A stretch of DNA of 64,000 nucleotides from Streptomyces sp. LUP47B (GCF_001746295.1 NZ_MJAH01000008.1:1-64000), one strand, 5' to 3'. Counted from the first letter of the stretch, positions 1-9,095 are shown. The notes: a model not told the origin generated them from the sequence alone. Numbers and translations are program-made.

Positions 1-668
1 GGGTCCGCGAGGCCGCCTCCGCGCGCGACGCGGCCGCCCGGCGCTGCGCCGAACTCGACCGGCTCTCCGCCCGCTCGGCCACCGGCCTCAGGCGGCTGGC
101 GCCGCTGCGCGAGGAGTACGACCGGGTGGCCCGGCTGTCCGCGCTCGCCGCGGGCACCTCCGCGGACAACGAACGCAAGATGCGGCTGGAGGCCTATGTG
201 CTCGCGGCCCGCCTGGAGCAGGTGGCGGCCGCCGCGACCGCGCGCCTGCAACGCATGTCCTCCGGCCGCTACACCCTCGTCCACTCCGACGACCGCACCG
301 GACGCGGCCGCAGCGGACTCGGACTGCACGTCGTCGACGCCTGGACCGGACGCGAGCGGGACACCGCGACCCTGTCGGGCGGCGAGACCTTCTTCGCCTC
401 CCTCGCCCTGGCCCTCGGCCTCGCGGACGTCGTCACCGACGAGGCCGGCGGGGTCCGGCTGGACACCCTCTTCATCGACGAGGGCTTCGGCAGCCTCGAC
501 GACCAGACCCTGGACGAGGTCCTCGACGTCCTGGACTCACTGCGGGAACGCGACCGCAGCGTTGGCATCGTGAGCCATGTGGCCGACCTGCGCCGGCGGA
601 TCCACGCCCAGCTGGAGGTCGTGAAGGGGCGCTCGGGGTCGGTGCTGAGACAGCGGGGCGGCGGCTGA
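1..668 (+). CDS. sbcC: Exonuclease SbcC, C-terminal part (gene starts before the window)
   Basis: The frame is open from the first bases of the window, so the 5' part is missing. The visible 220 or so residues carry the distal half of an SMC-type ATPase head: coiled-coil-like Arg/Glu/Leu-rich start, the ABC signature LSGGETFFASLALALG, the Walker B segment LDTLFIDEGFGSLD and the D-loop/H-loop region ending in SHVADLRRRI. This is the arrangement of SbcC, which with SbcD forms an ATP-dependent DNA end/hairpin nuclease. SbcD would be expected just upstream, outside the window. The stop is two bases from the end of the opposite-strand Lrp gene, so the two are convergent. Confidence 0.9.
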   Translation, partial: VREAASARDAAARRCAELDRLSARSATGLRRLAPLREEYDRVARLSALAAGTSADNERKMRLEAYVLAARLEQVAAAATARLQRMSSGRYTLVHSDDRTGRGRSGLGLHVVDAWTGRERDTATLSGGETFFASLALALGLADVVTDEAGGVRLDTLFIDEGFGSLDDQTLDEVLDVLDSLRERDRSVGIVSHVADLRRRIHAQLEVVKGRSGSVLRQRGGG

Positions 669-670
669 GG

Positions 671-1117
671 TCAGCGCCCCAGGGGCCGCCGGGGGAGCGG
701 GGAGGAGTAGACGACGCTCGTGGTCACCGAGCCCAGCGTGCCGATCCTGCCCGACACCTCCTCCAGGTGACGCATCGAGCGGGCGGCCACCTTGATGACG
801 AAGCAGTCGTCGCCGGTCACGTGGTGCGCCTCCAGGATCTCGGGCGTCACGGCGACCAGGTCGTGGAAGGGCTTGTAGTTGCCGTTGGGGTACCGCAGGC
901 GGACGAACGCCAGGATCGGCAGACCCAGCCGGTCGGGGTCGACGACGGCGGCGTACCCCTGGATGACCCCCGCCTCCTCCAGCCGCCGCACCCGCTCGGT
1001 GACCGCGCTCGCGGACATCGACACGGCCCGGGCGAGCTCGGCGAAAGTCGCCCGGCCCTCCCGCTGGAGGACGTCGAGGATGCGCCAGTCGGTGGCGTCC
1101 GGGGAATACACGGTCAT
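671..1117 (-). CDS. Lrp/AsnC family transcriptional regulator
   Basis: A 148-residue protein starting MTVYSPDATDW. An upstream in-frame ATG exists but would overlap the divergent gene, so the internal start was chosen. It has an N-terminal winged helix (ILDVLQREGRATFAELAR, then MSASAVTERVRRLEEAGVI) and a C-terminal RAM/Lrp ligand domain with PEILEAHHVTGDDCFVIKV. It lies head to head with the rhodanese gene across 94 bp. That is the usual arrangement of an Lrp regulator and its target, so control of the sulfurtransferase is likely by inference. It is the first of three Lrp-type genes in this window. Confidence 0.9.
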   Translation of the reverse strand: MTVYSPDATDWRILDVLQREGRATFAELARAVSMSASAVTERVRRLEEAGVIQGYAAVVDPDRLGLPILAFVRLRYPNGNYKPFHDLVAVTPEILEAHHVTGDDCFVIKVAARSMRHLEEVSGRIGTLGSVTTSVVYSSPLPRRPLGR

Positions 1118-1211
1118 GCCCGAGGAATACCAGGGGAATCCCCGGCCGAGCAAGGTGCACGCCGTGGAATTCCCCTTCAGGTGGTCGATCGCCAACCGTA
1201 TATTTCCGGCC

Positions 1212-1697
1212 ATGACGACAACCGACTCGTTCACCCTGAACCCCGTTCTGCGCGTCGCCCCCGCCACCCCGGCCGAGGCCGCCGCTCACTTCCGGGCCAG
1301 TCTCGTCTTCCACGCCGACGTGTCCGACGTCGCCGCCGCGCTCGCCGCCGACGGCGACCCCGGCTTCGTCGTCCTCGACTCCCGCTCCACCGACGCCTGG
1401 GACCAGGGCCACATCCCGGGTGCGGTCCACCTGCCCACCGCACTCGTCCCCGAGCGGGCCGGACAACTCCTCGACAGGTCCGTGCCCGTCGTGACGTACT
1501 GCTGGGGCCCGGGCTGCAACGGCGCCACCCGCGCCGCGCTCGCCCTCGCCGAACTCGGCTACCAGGTCAAGGAGATGCTCGGCGGCTTCGAGTACTGGGT
1601 GCGCGAGGGCTTCGAGTTCGAGACCTGGGAGGGCCGCGAGCGGCGCACCGCCGACCCGTTGACCGCCCCGGCCGGCTCGGACGACTGCGGCTGCTGA
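1212..1697 (+). CDS. Rhodanese-like sulfurtransferase
   Basis: A 161-residue single-domain protein. An N-terminal helix region (AEAAAHFRASLVFHADVSDV) is followed by the rhodanese fold: FVVLDSRSTDAWDQGHIPGA with the typical D-S-R and GHIPGA motifs, then the active loop in VVTYCWGPGCNGATRAA, where the Cys after Tyr is the expected persulfide-carrying residue. The C-terminus continues MLGGFEYWVREGF, also typical, and ends in a Cys-rich DDCGC tail. It probably transfers sulfane sulfur in the cytoplasm; the acceptor is unknown. It is divergent from the Lrp gene. Confidence 0.9.
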   Translation: MTTTDSFTLNPVLRVAPATPAEAAAHFRASLVFHADVSDVAAALAADGDPGFVVLDSRSTDAWDQGHIPGAVHLPTALVPERAGQLLDRSVPVVTYCWGPGCNGATRAALALAELGYQVKEMLGGFEYWVREGFEFETWEGRERRTADPLTAPAGSDDCGC

Positions 1698-1769
1698 GGC
1701 CTGGCGATTTCCGGTGCGGTTCCTGTGCAGGTGCAACCCTGAGGTTCCGGTGCGTGTAGGTTCTGGCGC

Positions 1770-2285
1770 ATGGTGCGATACGCGGAGCCGGGCGCGGTGG
1801 AGTGGGTCGAGTCGGGCGGCGGCCCGCTCATAGCGGTGCCGGAGACGGTGCTGCCGTTCTGGGCGGGCGCCGACGGCGACGAGACGGCCTCCGACTACGA
1901 CCGGGCCTGTGAAGTGGACGGCTGCGTGGGCCTGTTGCCGGTCGGCGACGCCGCCGCCCTGGTCCTCGGGGACGAGCCCGCCTCGACCTCCTACCTCCCC
2001 GACCACGACACTTTCGTACGGTGGTGCGCCGCCGACTCCGAGGACGAACTCCTCGCCGAAGTCCCCGCCGCCCTTGCCACGGCCGCCTGGGAGGACGAGG
2101 TGAACTGGTCGGTACCCGGCCCGGTCGTCCTCTTCGACGCGGCCTGGCCCGGCAACGACTCCGTGAACACCGACCACTTGAAGGTCTCGCTCGCTCCCGG
2201 CCGGTACGCGGTACGCGCCGCCAACGTACGGCCCGGCCCGGAGACCTGGCTGGGTCTCGTCCAGCTGCGCCGGCTCCCGGACTGA
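1770..2285 (+). CDS. Immunity 21 (Imm21) family protein, orphan
   Basis: A 171-residue soluble acidic protein. EWVESGGGPLIAVPETVLPF near the start, SDYDRACEVDGCVGLLPVG and ALVLGDEPASTSYLP in the middle, and a C-terminal segment around WSVPGPVVLFDAAWPG match the family I know as Imm21. That family was named from polymorphic-toxin loci, but many Streptomyces copies stand alone. No toxin gene lies beside it: upstream is the rhodanese gene and downstream, convergent, the DUF885 gene. The function here is unproven; it may be a solitary protective copy or an exapted protein. Confidence 0.75.
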   Translation: MVRYAEPGAVEWVESGGGPLIAVPETVLPFWAGADGDETASDYDRACEVDGCVGLLPVGDAAALVLGDEPASTSYLPDHDTFVRWCAADSEDELLAEVPAALATAAWEDEVNWSVPGPVVLFDAAWPGNDSVNTDHLKVSLAPGRYAVRAANVRPGPETWLGLVQLRRLPD

Positions 2286-2329
2286 GAGCCGTTCACGTGC
2301 GCGACGCCGACGGATGAACGGCTGCGGCC

Positions 2330-2366
2330 GGTGACCGACTCGGGCCTTGGGTCCGAGCCGGTCACC
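2330..2366. terminator. Bidirectional hairpin terminator between convergent genes
   Basis: A 14-bp stem with one mismatch (2330-2343 with 2353-2366) encloses a 9-nt loop between the ends of the Imm21 gene and the DUF885 gene. A second perfect 9-bp hairpin, AGCCGTTCA with TGAACGGCT, lies at 2287-2323 directly after the Imm21 stop. There is no U-tract, as is common in Streptomyces terminators. Confidence 0.7.
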
Positions 2367-2378
2367 TGATCCCGAGCG

Positions 2379-4070
2379 TCAGAGCCGAGCCAGCTCGTCC
2401 ACCAGGTCGTCCAGGCCCAGAGAGCCCTGCGACAGCGCCGCCATGTGCCAGGCCTTCAGGTCGAAGGCGTCGCCGTGCCGTTGCCGGGCCTTCTCCCTGC
2501 CCAGCAGCCAGGCCCGCTCGCCCAGCTTGTAGCCGATCGCCTGGCCGGGGATCGTGAGATAGCGGGTCAGCTCGCTCTCCACGAAGTCCGCCGGACGGCT
2601 GCTGTGCGCGCCGAAGAACTCCTGTGCCAGCTCGGGGGTCCAGCGCTCGCCCGGGTGGAAGGGGGAGTCCGCCGGGATCTCCAGCTCCAGATGCATGCCG
2701 ATGTCGACGATGACACGGGCGGCCCGCATCATCTGCGCGTCGAGATAGCCGAGCCGCTGCTCCGGGTCCGTGAGGAAGCCCAGTTCGTCCATCAGCCGTT
2801 CCGCGTACAGCGCCCAGCCCTCGGCGTTGGCGCTGACCCCGCCCACCGCCGCCTGGTAGCGGGAGAGGTTCTCCGCGACATGGGCCCACTGGGCGAGCTG
2901 GAGGTGATGGCCGGGGACGCCTTCGTGGTACCAGGTGGAGACGAGGTCGTAGACCGGGAAACGGGTCTGGCCCATGGTCGGCAGCCAGGTGCGGCCGGGA
3001 CGCGAGAAGTCCTCCGACGGGGGCGTGTAGTACGGCGCCGCCGCACCACCGGGCGGCGCGATGCAGGACTCCACCTTCCGTACCCGCTCGGCGAGTTCGA
3101 AGTGGGTGCCGTCGAGCGAGTCGATCGCCTGGTCCATCAGGCCCTGGAGCCAGTCGCGGACCTCGTCGACCCCCTCGATGTGCTTGCCGTGCTCGTCGAG
3201 GTGGGCGAGCGCCACCCAGGGCGTCCCGGCGCCGGGCAGGATCTTCTCGGCCTCCTGCTTCATCTCGGCGAGCAGCCGGTGGTACTCGGACCAGCCGTAC
3301 GCGTACGCCTCGTCCAGGTCGAGGTCCGTGCCGTTGAAGTAGCGCGCCCAGCGGGCGTACCGCTCCCGGCCCACCGTGTTCGACGCGCCCTCGATCGCCG
3401 GCGTGTACACGTCCCGCATCCAGTCGCGCAGCTCCACCACCGAGGCGGTCGCCGCGCGGGCGGCCTCGTCCAGCTCCGCGCGCAGCGTCTCGGGGCCCGC
3501 CGAGACGAAGTCCTCGAACCAGCCACGGCCGTTGCCGTCGGTGTCCGCCCACTCGGTGAGCTGCTCGACGAAGGTGGCGGTGGGACGCGGCGCCGCGTGC
3601 AGCTTGCGCTCCAGACCGAGCGCGAGGGACTCGCGGTAGCCCGCGTACGCGGTCGGCACCGCCCGCAGCCGCTCGGCGATCGCCGCCCAGTCCGCCTCCG
3701 TCTCCGTGGGGGTCACGGAGAAGACCTCACGGATGGAGTGGGCCGGCGTGGCCATGTTGCCGACAGCGCGCAGCCCCTCGTCGGCCTCGTGCACGGCGAG
3801 TTCGGCCGTCAGACGCTCCCGCAGCAGCCGACCGCACCGCCGCTCGCTGTCGCTGTCCGCGCCGGGCTGCCGCTCGGCCTCGTCGAGCTTCGCGAGCGTG
3901 GCCCGCTGGAGCTCCGCGAGCGCCTCCTGGCCCGCCGGCGAGGTATCGGGAAGCTTGCTCGAACTGTCCTTCACACCCAGGTAGGTGCCGGTGATCGGAT
4001 CGAGGGCGATGAGCTCGTCGACGTAGGCGTCGGCGACCTGACGGGGCAGCGGGCTCTGAGTCTCAGACAT
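2379..4070 (-). CDS. DUF885 family protein (putative metallopeptidase)
   Basis: About 563 residues, beginning MSETQSPLPRQVADAYVDEL. It is helical throughout and contains the family hallmark WYHEGVPGHHLQLAQW about two thirds along, resembling a zinc-binding HExxx-type site, with a downstream Glu-containing segment (NAEGWALYAERLMDELG). That pattern is characteristic of DUF885 proteins, related to gluzincin peptidases. No signal peptide is seen, so it is probably cytoplasmic. The substrate is unknown. The second ATG was preferred to the one five codons upstream because GAGG precedes it at a suitable distance. Confidence 0.85.
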   Translation of the reverse strand: MSETQSPLPRQVADAYVDELIALDPITGTYLGVKDSSSKLPDTSPAGQEALAELQRATLAKLDEAERQPGADSDSERRCGRLLRERLTAELAVHEADEGLRAVGNMATPAHSIREVFSVTPTETEADWAAIAERLRAVPTAYAGYRESLALGLERKLHAAPRPTATFVEQLTEWADTDGNGRGWFEDFVSAGPETLRAELDEAARAATASVVELRDWMRDVYTPAIEGASNTVGRERYARWARYFNGTDLDLDEAYAYGWSEYHRLLAEMKQEAEKILPGAGTPWVALAHLDEHGKHIEGVDEVRDWLQGLMDQAIDSLDGTHFELAERVRKVESCIAPPGGAAAPYYTPPSEDFSRPGRTWLPTMGQTRFPVYDLVSTWYHEGVPGHHLQLAQWAHVAENLSRYQAAVGGVSANAEGWALYAERLMDELGFLTDPEQRLGYLDAQMMRAARVIVDIGMHLELEIPADSPFHPGERWTPELAQEFFGAHSSRPADFVESELTRYLTIPGQAIGYKLGERAWLLGREKARQRHGDAFDLKAWHMAALSQGSLGLDDLVDELARL

Positions 4071-4103
4071 GCGGTCCATCCTCATACGGGGACCTCGCGG
4101 GAG

Positions 4104-4598
4104 TCACCCCGATTCCGCTGTCGGCGTGGCAGGCGGCAGCAGGGGTCCGCACTCCCACTGCTGGAAGATCAACCGGGTCTCCACCCGGGCCACCTCACGC
4201 CGCGACGTGAACTCGTCCAGCACCAGCCGCTGCAGATCCGTCATGTCCGCCACGGCCACATGCACGAGATAGTCGTCGGGGCCGGTCAGATGGAAGACGG
4301 TCCGCGACTCCGGCAGCGCCCTGATGCGCTCCACGAACGGCCCCACCAGCTCCCGTCGATGCGGCCTGACCTGCACCGACAGCAGCGCTTCGAGGCCCCG
4401 GCCCAGCTTCCCCGGATCCAGCCGCAGCTGATGACCGAGGATGACGCCCGAGCGGCGCAGCCGGGTCACCCGGTCAAGGCACGTCGACGGCGCGACACCG
4501 ACCTGCGCGGCGAGGTCGCGGTAGGTGGTCCGGGCGTCGTTCTGCAACAGCCGCAGCAGATGCAGGTCCACCGGGTCCAGTACGACAGATTCGGCCAT
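4104..4598 (-). CDS. Lrp/AsnC family transcriptional regulator of the trans-sulfuration gene
   Basis: 164 residues: N-terminal HTH (LDPVDLHLLRLLQNDART, then VGVAPSTCLDRVTRLRRSGVI) and an Lrp ligand-binding domain with FHLTGPDDYLVHVAVADM. It starts 61 bp from and divergent to the PLP enzyme gene, so it is very likely its activator or repressor, probably answering to a sulfur amino acid (inference from position). It ends 33 bp before the DUF885 start, on the same strand. Confidence 0.9.
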   Translation of the reverse strand: MAESVVLDPVDLHLLRLLQNDARTTYRDLAAQVGVAPSTCLDRVTRLRRSGVILGHQLRLDPGKLGRGLEALLSVQVRPHRRELVGPFVERIRALPESRTVFHLTGPDDYLVHVAVADMTDLQRLVLDEFTSRREVARVETRLIFQQWECGPLLPPATPTAESG

Positions 4599-4658
4599 TG
4601 GCCGAACGTAGCACGGGGTTCGGACCGAGAACGCCGGTCGGTGTTCACTCTTGCGGGC

Positions 4659-5837
4659 ATGGACTCAGCGCGCACCGCCACCGTCTCTCGTACGCCGCTC
4701 AGAGCACTGGCCACCGAGGCCGTCCACGCAGGCCGCGACGACCTCGCCCGGCAGGGACTGCACGCCCCGCCCATCGACCTGTCGACGACCTACCCGTCCT
4801 ACGACAGCCGCGGCGAGGCCGCCCGCATCGACGCCTTCGCGGCGACCGGCGCCGAGCCGGACGGCCCGCCCGTGTACGCACGCCTCGGCAACCCCACCGT
4901 CGCCCGCTTCGAGACCGCCCTGGCCCGGCTGGAGAGGACCGAGGCCGCGGTCGCCTTCGCCAGCGGCATGGCGGCGCTCACGGCCGTCCTTCTCGTACGG
5001 GCCTCCCTGGGCCTGCGCCACGTAGTCGCCGTACGCCCTTTGTACGGCTGCAGCGACCACCTGCTGACCGCGGGACTGCTCGGCACGGAGGTCACCTGGA
5101 CCGACCCGGCGGGGGTCGCCGACGCCCTGCGCCCGGACACGGGCCTGGTTCTGGTCGAATCCCCGGCCAACCCCACGCTCGCCGAAATCGACCTGCGGGC
5201 CCTGGCCCACTCCTGCGGTTCGGTGCCCCTCCTCGCGGACAACACCTTCGCCACGCCAGTGCTCCAGCGCCCGGCGGAACACGGCGCCCGCCTGGTGCTG
5301 CACAGCGCCACCAAGTACCTCGGCGGCCACGGGGACGTGATGGCGGGCGTGGTGGCCTGCGACGAGGAGTTCGCCGGGCACCTGCGGCAGGTCCGCTTCG
5401 CGACGGGCGGCGTCCTGCACCCCCTCGCCGGCTACCTGCTGCTGCGCGGTCTCGCGACTCTTCCCGTACGGGTGCGGGCGGCCTCCGCGAACGCCGCCGA
5501 ACTCGCCCACCGCCTGGCGGCCGACCCCCGCGTCACCCGAGTCCACTACCCGCGCATCGGCGGCGCGATGATCGCCTTCGAGGTCGACGGCGACCCGCAC
5601 GGGGTGATCGAGCGGGTTCGCCTGATCACCCCGGCGGTGAGCCTGGGCAGCGTGGACACCCTCATTCAGCACCCGGCGTCGATCAGTCACCGCATCGTGG
5701 ACGCGGAGGACCGCAGGGGTGCGGGCGTGAGTGACCGATTGCTCCGTCTGTCGGTGGGCCTGGAGGACGTGGAGGACCTGTGGACGGATCTGGACACCGC
5801 TCTGGAGTGCCCCGTCAGGGCCGCGGGGCGGTATTGA
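4659..5837 (+). CDS. Trans-sulfuration family PLP enzyme (cystathionine gamma-lyase / methionine gamma-lyase type)
   Basis: 392 residues of the Cys/Met-metabolism PLP family. Seen are YARLGNPTVARFETALARLE near residue 70, the SGMAALTAVL helix, VESPANPTLAEIDL, DNTFATPVLQRP and the PLP-lysine motif LVLHSATKYLGGHGDVMAG. The ending with SLGSVDTLIQHPASISH and LLRLSVGLEDVEDL is canonical. Activity among the gamma-lyases and gamma-synthase cannot be told from sequence alone. The divergent Lrp gene argues for a catabolic, substrate-inducible role. The last 23 bp overlap the opposite-strand GNAT gene. Confidence 0.9.
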   Translation: MDSARTATVSRTPLRALATEAVHAGRDDLARQGLHAPPIDLSTTYPSYDSRGEAARIDAFAATGAEPDGPPVYARLGNPTVARFETALARLERTEAAVAFASGMAALTAVLLVRASLGLRHVVAVRPLYGCSDHLLTAGLLGTEVTWTDPAGVADALRPDTGLVLVESPANPTLAEIDLRALAHSCGSVPLLADNTFATPVLQRPAEHGARLVLHSATKYLGGHGDVMAGVVACDEEFAGHLRQVRFATGGVLHPLAGYLLLRGLATLPVRVRAASANAAELAHRLAADPRVTRVHYPRIGGAMIAFEVDGDPHGVIERVRLITPAVSLGSVDTLIQHPASISHRIVDAEDRRGAGVSDRLLRLSVGLEDVEDLWTDLDTALECPVRAAGRY

Positions 5838-7245
5838 CCTGCGGCTCCCCGCCACCCACAGCAGGCTCCGGCTCTCCCTGCGGAGCGATTCGCGCGGTGA
5901 TCACCAGGGTCCCCTCCTCGATCTGATAGTCGAGGGGGAGGCCCAGCCCCCGCATCGCGGCGACCATGCCCGTGTTGGACGACTGGGTCACGGCGTACAC
6001 GCTCTCGCACCCGGCCTCGACAGCCAGCGCCACCAGCCGCTCCAGCAACTCCGCGCCGATCCCGCGCCGCTGCCACCCGTCCTCGACGAGCAGCGCCACC
6101 TCGGTCTCGTCACCGTCCCACAGCAGATGCCCGAGCCCCACGATCCGCCCCGACGCGGTCTGCACCGCGAGGGTGCGGCCGAACCGCGGACTGAGCAGGT
6201 GGTTGAGATAGCGGTCGGCGTCACCGACGGGCCCGTGGTAGCGCATGGTCAACGTCCGCGGCGAGCACCGCTCGTGCATCGCCACCGCTGCTTCCAGGTC
6301 CCCGGTGTCGGCCCGGCGCACGGTGATGTCGTGGCCTTCCGGCAGCGTCAGCACGTCCTGGCTGCGCGGCACCAGCGGACCCAGCCGGGCGTCCAGCTCT
6401 ACCAGGGCCCGGGCCCGGGCGAACTCCGTCGGTGTGAACGGCAGATACGGCCGTTCCACGGTGATCACTCCGCCTTCCGGCGCCCGCAACCGCATCACGG
6501 TGTCCTCCAGAGCTCCTTCCACGGGCACACTCTCCGGGCCGCGACCGCCTCCCACCGCGACGGCCGGCAAGGACCGGATCGTGCACCGGCCCAGCAACTG
6601 CCGCAGCGCCAGCGGCAGTTCCGCCGCGTCCAGCGCGGTCCGGGTGGCGAGGCCCAGCACCCGGGTCGGTGCGTCCACCAGATCGTGCGTGTCGGCCCGC
6701 TCGATCCAGGTGTCGGCGCCGCCGGCCAGCGCGACGGACCGGGTGATCTCGGCGCCCTCCAGCACACCGGGGGCACGCAGCAGGAACTCGTCGACCGTGC
6801 CCTCGGCCAGCGGGTGGGTCTGCAGGCTGAGGATGTCGACCCGGTGTGCGGCGAGGGCCGTGCAGAGGGCGGCCAGTGAGCCCGGCGCGTCCTTCACCGT
6901 GGTGCGCATCCGCCACAGCGTGCTCTCCGCGGCCACGGGGTCCGAGGTGCGCGACGGCTGGTCGGACGGCCCGGCCTGCTCCCCGTGGGGGAGCGGCCGG
7001 GTGCCGGTATCACCCGTCGGAGGCGCGTGACCGTGGCGGCGTGCCCACCATGTGTGGAATCCGGCCGTGGCGGCCAGGGTCACCGCCGAGATCACCAGCA
7101 GCGCGGTGCCGTCGGGGCCGTGCCCGATCAGGTTCGCCACGGTGTCGGCCACCGCGACGGCCGTGAACAGGGCCGCGAGTTCGATCACGTCGCGCCGCCA
7201 GTGGTGCACGGGGCGACCGTGTTTTGCACGGGTCACATCAGACAT
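5815..7245 (-). CDS. Membrane-anchored ACT domain-GNAT acetyltransferase fusion
   Basis: 476 residues from MSDVTRAKHG (an ATG four codons upstream is also possible). Two predicted N-terminal membrane helices (IELAALFTAVAVADTVANLI and ALLVISAVTLAATAGFHTWW) are followed by an ACT-like regulatory domain (MRTTVKDAPGSLAALCTALA, then DILSLQTHPLAEG). After a linker domain comes a GNAT domain with VALLVEDGWQRRGIGAELLE as the acetyl-CoA loop and a final VYAVTQSSNTGMVAAMRGLG. The ACT part suggests amino-acid control of an acetyltransferase at the membrane. The substrate is unknown. It overlaps the 3' end of the convergent PLP gene by 23 bp. Confidence 0.82.
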   Translation of the reverse strand: MSDVTRAKHGRPVHHWRRDVIELAALFTAVAVADTVANLIGHGPDGTALLVISAVTLAATAGFHTWWARRHGHAPPTGDTGTRPLPHGEQAGPSDQPSRTSDPVAAESTLWRMRTTVKDAPGSLAALCTALAAHRVDILSLQTHPLAEGTVDEFLLRAPGVLEGAEITRSVALAGGADTWIERADTHDLVDAPTRVLGLATRTALDAAELPLALRQLLGRCTIRSLPAVAVGGGRGPESVPVEGALEDTVMRLRAPEGGVITVERPYLPFTPTEFARARALVELDARLGPLVPRSQDVLTLPEGHDITVRRADTGDLEAAVAMHERCSPRTLTMRYHGPVGDADRYLNHLLSPRFGRTLAVQTASGRIVGLGHLLWDGDETEVALLVEDGWQRRGIGAELLERLVALAVEAGCESVYAVTQSSNTGMVAAMRGLGLPLDYQIEEGTLVITARIAPQGEPEPAVGGGEPQVNTAPRP

Positions 7246-7376
7246 GTCTCGAGTCATGCAGCCACTGTGGAGGAACGGTGTTGCGTGATCACGAACGCAT
7301 TGTGACTGATCGGTAAAGTGTGATTCTGCACTCTTTGTGCGTTTTTCAACTGTTCAGTCATGAGCGATGCCGACGG

Positions 7377-8963
7377 TTACTGACCCACCCGGCCGGGCTG
7401 GAGCACCCGCGTGAACAGCACCGTGCCGTCCTGCTCGCGCAGACGCACCGTCAGCTCACCGCTGTGGCCGTCGATGTCGACCTCGCCGAAGAACTGGTAG
7501 CCGCCCGCGGGGGAGACGTTCGAGGCGGTCGGCGCCTTCACGAACACCCGCTCGGGGCCGAAGGTGGCGTCGAGCGCGCTGGCCGGGAAGGCACCCGCGT
7601 TCAGCGGACCCGAGACGAACTCCCAGAACGGCTCGAAGTCGGTGAACGCGGCCCGCGACGGCTGGTAGTGCTGGGCCGAGGTGTGGTGGACATCGGCGGT
7701 CAGCCACACCGTGCCGGTGATCTTCCGGTGCTTGATGTACCGCAGCAGCTCGGCGATCTGCAGCTCACGTCCGAGCGGGGCGCCCGGGTCGCCCTGCGCC
7801 ACCGCCTCGATGTTCGCCCTGCCCTCCGTGGCGTCGGGCACGACCAGGCCGAGCGGCATGTCGGAGGCGATCACCTTCCACACCGCCTTCGAACGCGACA
7901 GCTCCCGCTTGAGCCATTCCAGCTGCTCCCGGCCGAGGATGCCCTGCGGGTCCACGGTCTGGTCGTCGGGCGAGTTGGCGTTGCGGTACGTCCGCATGTC
8001 CAGCACGAACACGTCGAGCAGCGGCCCCTGGCGCAGCACCCGGTACACCCGGCCGTCCCGCGCCCCGGGCCGCAGCGTGGAGATCGGGAAGTACTCGCTG
8101 AACGCGCGCCGGGCCCGGCCCGCGAGGACGTCGACGCTCTTCTCGGTGTAGCGGGCGTCGGAGTCGAGGATCGTCTGGCCCGGGTACCAGTTGTTGCGCA
8201 CCTCGTGGTCGTCCCACTGGATGACGGACGGCACCTGGGCGTTGAAGGCCCGGAGGTTGTGGTCGAGCAGGTTGTAGCGGAAGTTGCCGCGGAACTCGGC
8301 CAGGGTCTCGGCCACCTTGGACTTCTCCTCGGTGGTGATGTTCCGCCAGGTGCTGCCGTCGGGCAGGGCGGCCGTCGCCGGGATCGGGCCGTCGGCGTAG
8401 ATGTTGTCACCGCTGCACAGGAAGAAGTCCGGGTCGAGCTCGGCCATCGCCCGGTAGATGGTGTAACCGCCGAAGTCCGGGTTGATGCCCCAGCCCTGCC
8501 CGGCGAGGTCGCCGGACCACAGGAAGCGCACCCCGTCACGGCGCTTGGGGGACACCGTGCGGAAGGTGCCGGCGACCGGCTCGCCGGTGCGGCGCGGGTC
8601 GTCAGGGTCGGCCAGCAGCACCCGGTAGTGGATCTGCTCGCCCGACGGCAGACCGCGCAGCCGGGTCGTACCGGTGAAGTCGGTGTCCGCGCCGAGCAGC
8701 GGGCCGTGCCATCTGCGGGCGTTGCGGAACGACTCGGTCGCCGACGTCTCCACGATCATCCGGGCCGGACGGTCGGAACGCACCCACACCAGGCCGGAGC
8801 CGGCGGTCACGTCTCCCGTCTGCACCCCCCAGCCCGCCCCGGGACGCCCGGAGAGGGCGAAGGCCGGTGCGGCTCCGGAGATCGCGGGCAGGGTGAGGGC
8901 GGCCGACGCGGCCAGGGAGCCGCGCAGCACGCTGCGGCGGCCGGGGAACGGACGGTGTGACAT
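7377..8963 (-). CDS. phoD: Alkaline phosphatase D family protein, Tat-secreted (PhoD)
   Basis: 528 residues starting MSHRPFPGRRSVLRG, with a twin-arginine-type signal followed by ASAALTLPAISGAAPAFA. The start is supported by TTGGAGG just upstream. The PhoD metal-site motifs are present: LWSGDLAGQ, SGDNIYADG, VIQWDDHEVRNNW, FVLDMRTYRN and VWLTADVHHTSAQHY. The family hydrolyses phosphodiesters and monoesters outside the cell using Ca/Fe. One GTTCAC element (9045-9050, complementary strand) lies upstream, but I could not find the 11-bp-spaced repeat needed to call a PHO box. The stop codon is TAA, rare in this genome type. Confidence 0.93.
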   Translation of the reverse strand: MSHRPFPGRRSVLRGSLAASAALTLPAISGAAPAFALSGRPGAGWGVQTGDVTAGSGLVWVRSDRPARMIVETSATESFRNARRWHGPLLGADTDFTGTTRLRGLPSGEQIHYRVLLADPDDPRRTGEPVAGTFRTVSPKRRDGVRFLWSGDLAGQGWGINPDFGGYTIYRAMAELDPDFFLCSGDNIYADGPIPATAALPDGSTWRNITTEEKSKVAETLAEFRGNFRYNLLDHNLRAFNAQVPSVIQWDDHEVRNNWYPGQTILDSDARYTEKSVDVLAGRARRAFSEYFPISTLRPGARDGRVYRVLRQGPLLDVFVLDMRTYRNANSPDDQTVDPQGILGREQLEWLKRELSRSKAVWKVIASDMPLGLVVPDATEGRANIEAVAQGDPGAPLGRELQIAELLRYIKHRKITGTVWLTADVHHTSAQHYQPSRAAFTDFEPFWEFVSGPLNAGAFPASALDATFGPERVFVKAPTASNVSPAGGYQFFGEVDIDGHSGELTVRLREQDGTVLFTRVLQPGRVGQ

Positions 8964-9095
8964 CGATGCGCCTCCAAGGACGGGATCCGGCCGGTGTGCG
9001 ATGCCAGAACTACTGGGACACCGCAGCGCACACGCAAACCCCGAGTGAACAACTGACCGCGGGAACAAGGGAACCCGTGTGCGAAAGGGTGCGGG

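Noticed and set aside
2445..5837. A 1130-codon open frame on the plus strand
   Set aside because: Its first 738 codons are antisense to the DUF885 and Lrp genes, a result of GC-rich codon bias. Only the part from 4659 is a real gene.
9040..9080. A PHO box upstream of phoD
   Set aside because: GTTCAC and GTTCCC occur, but not with the 11-bp direct-repeat spacing required.
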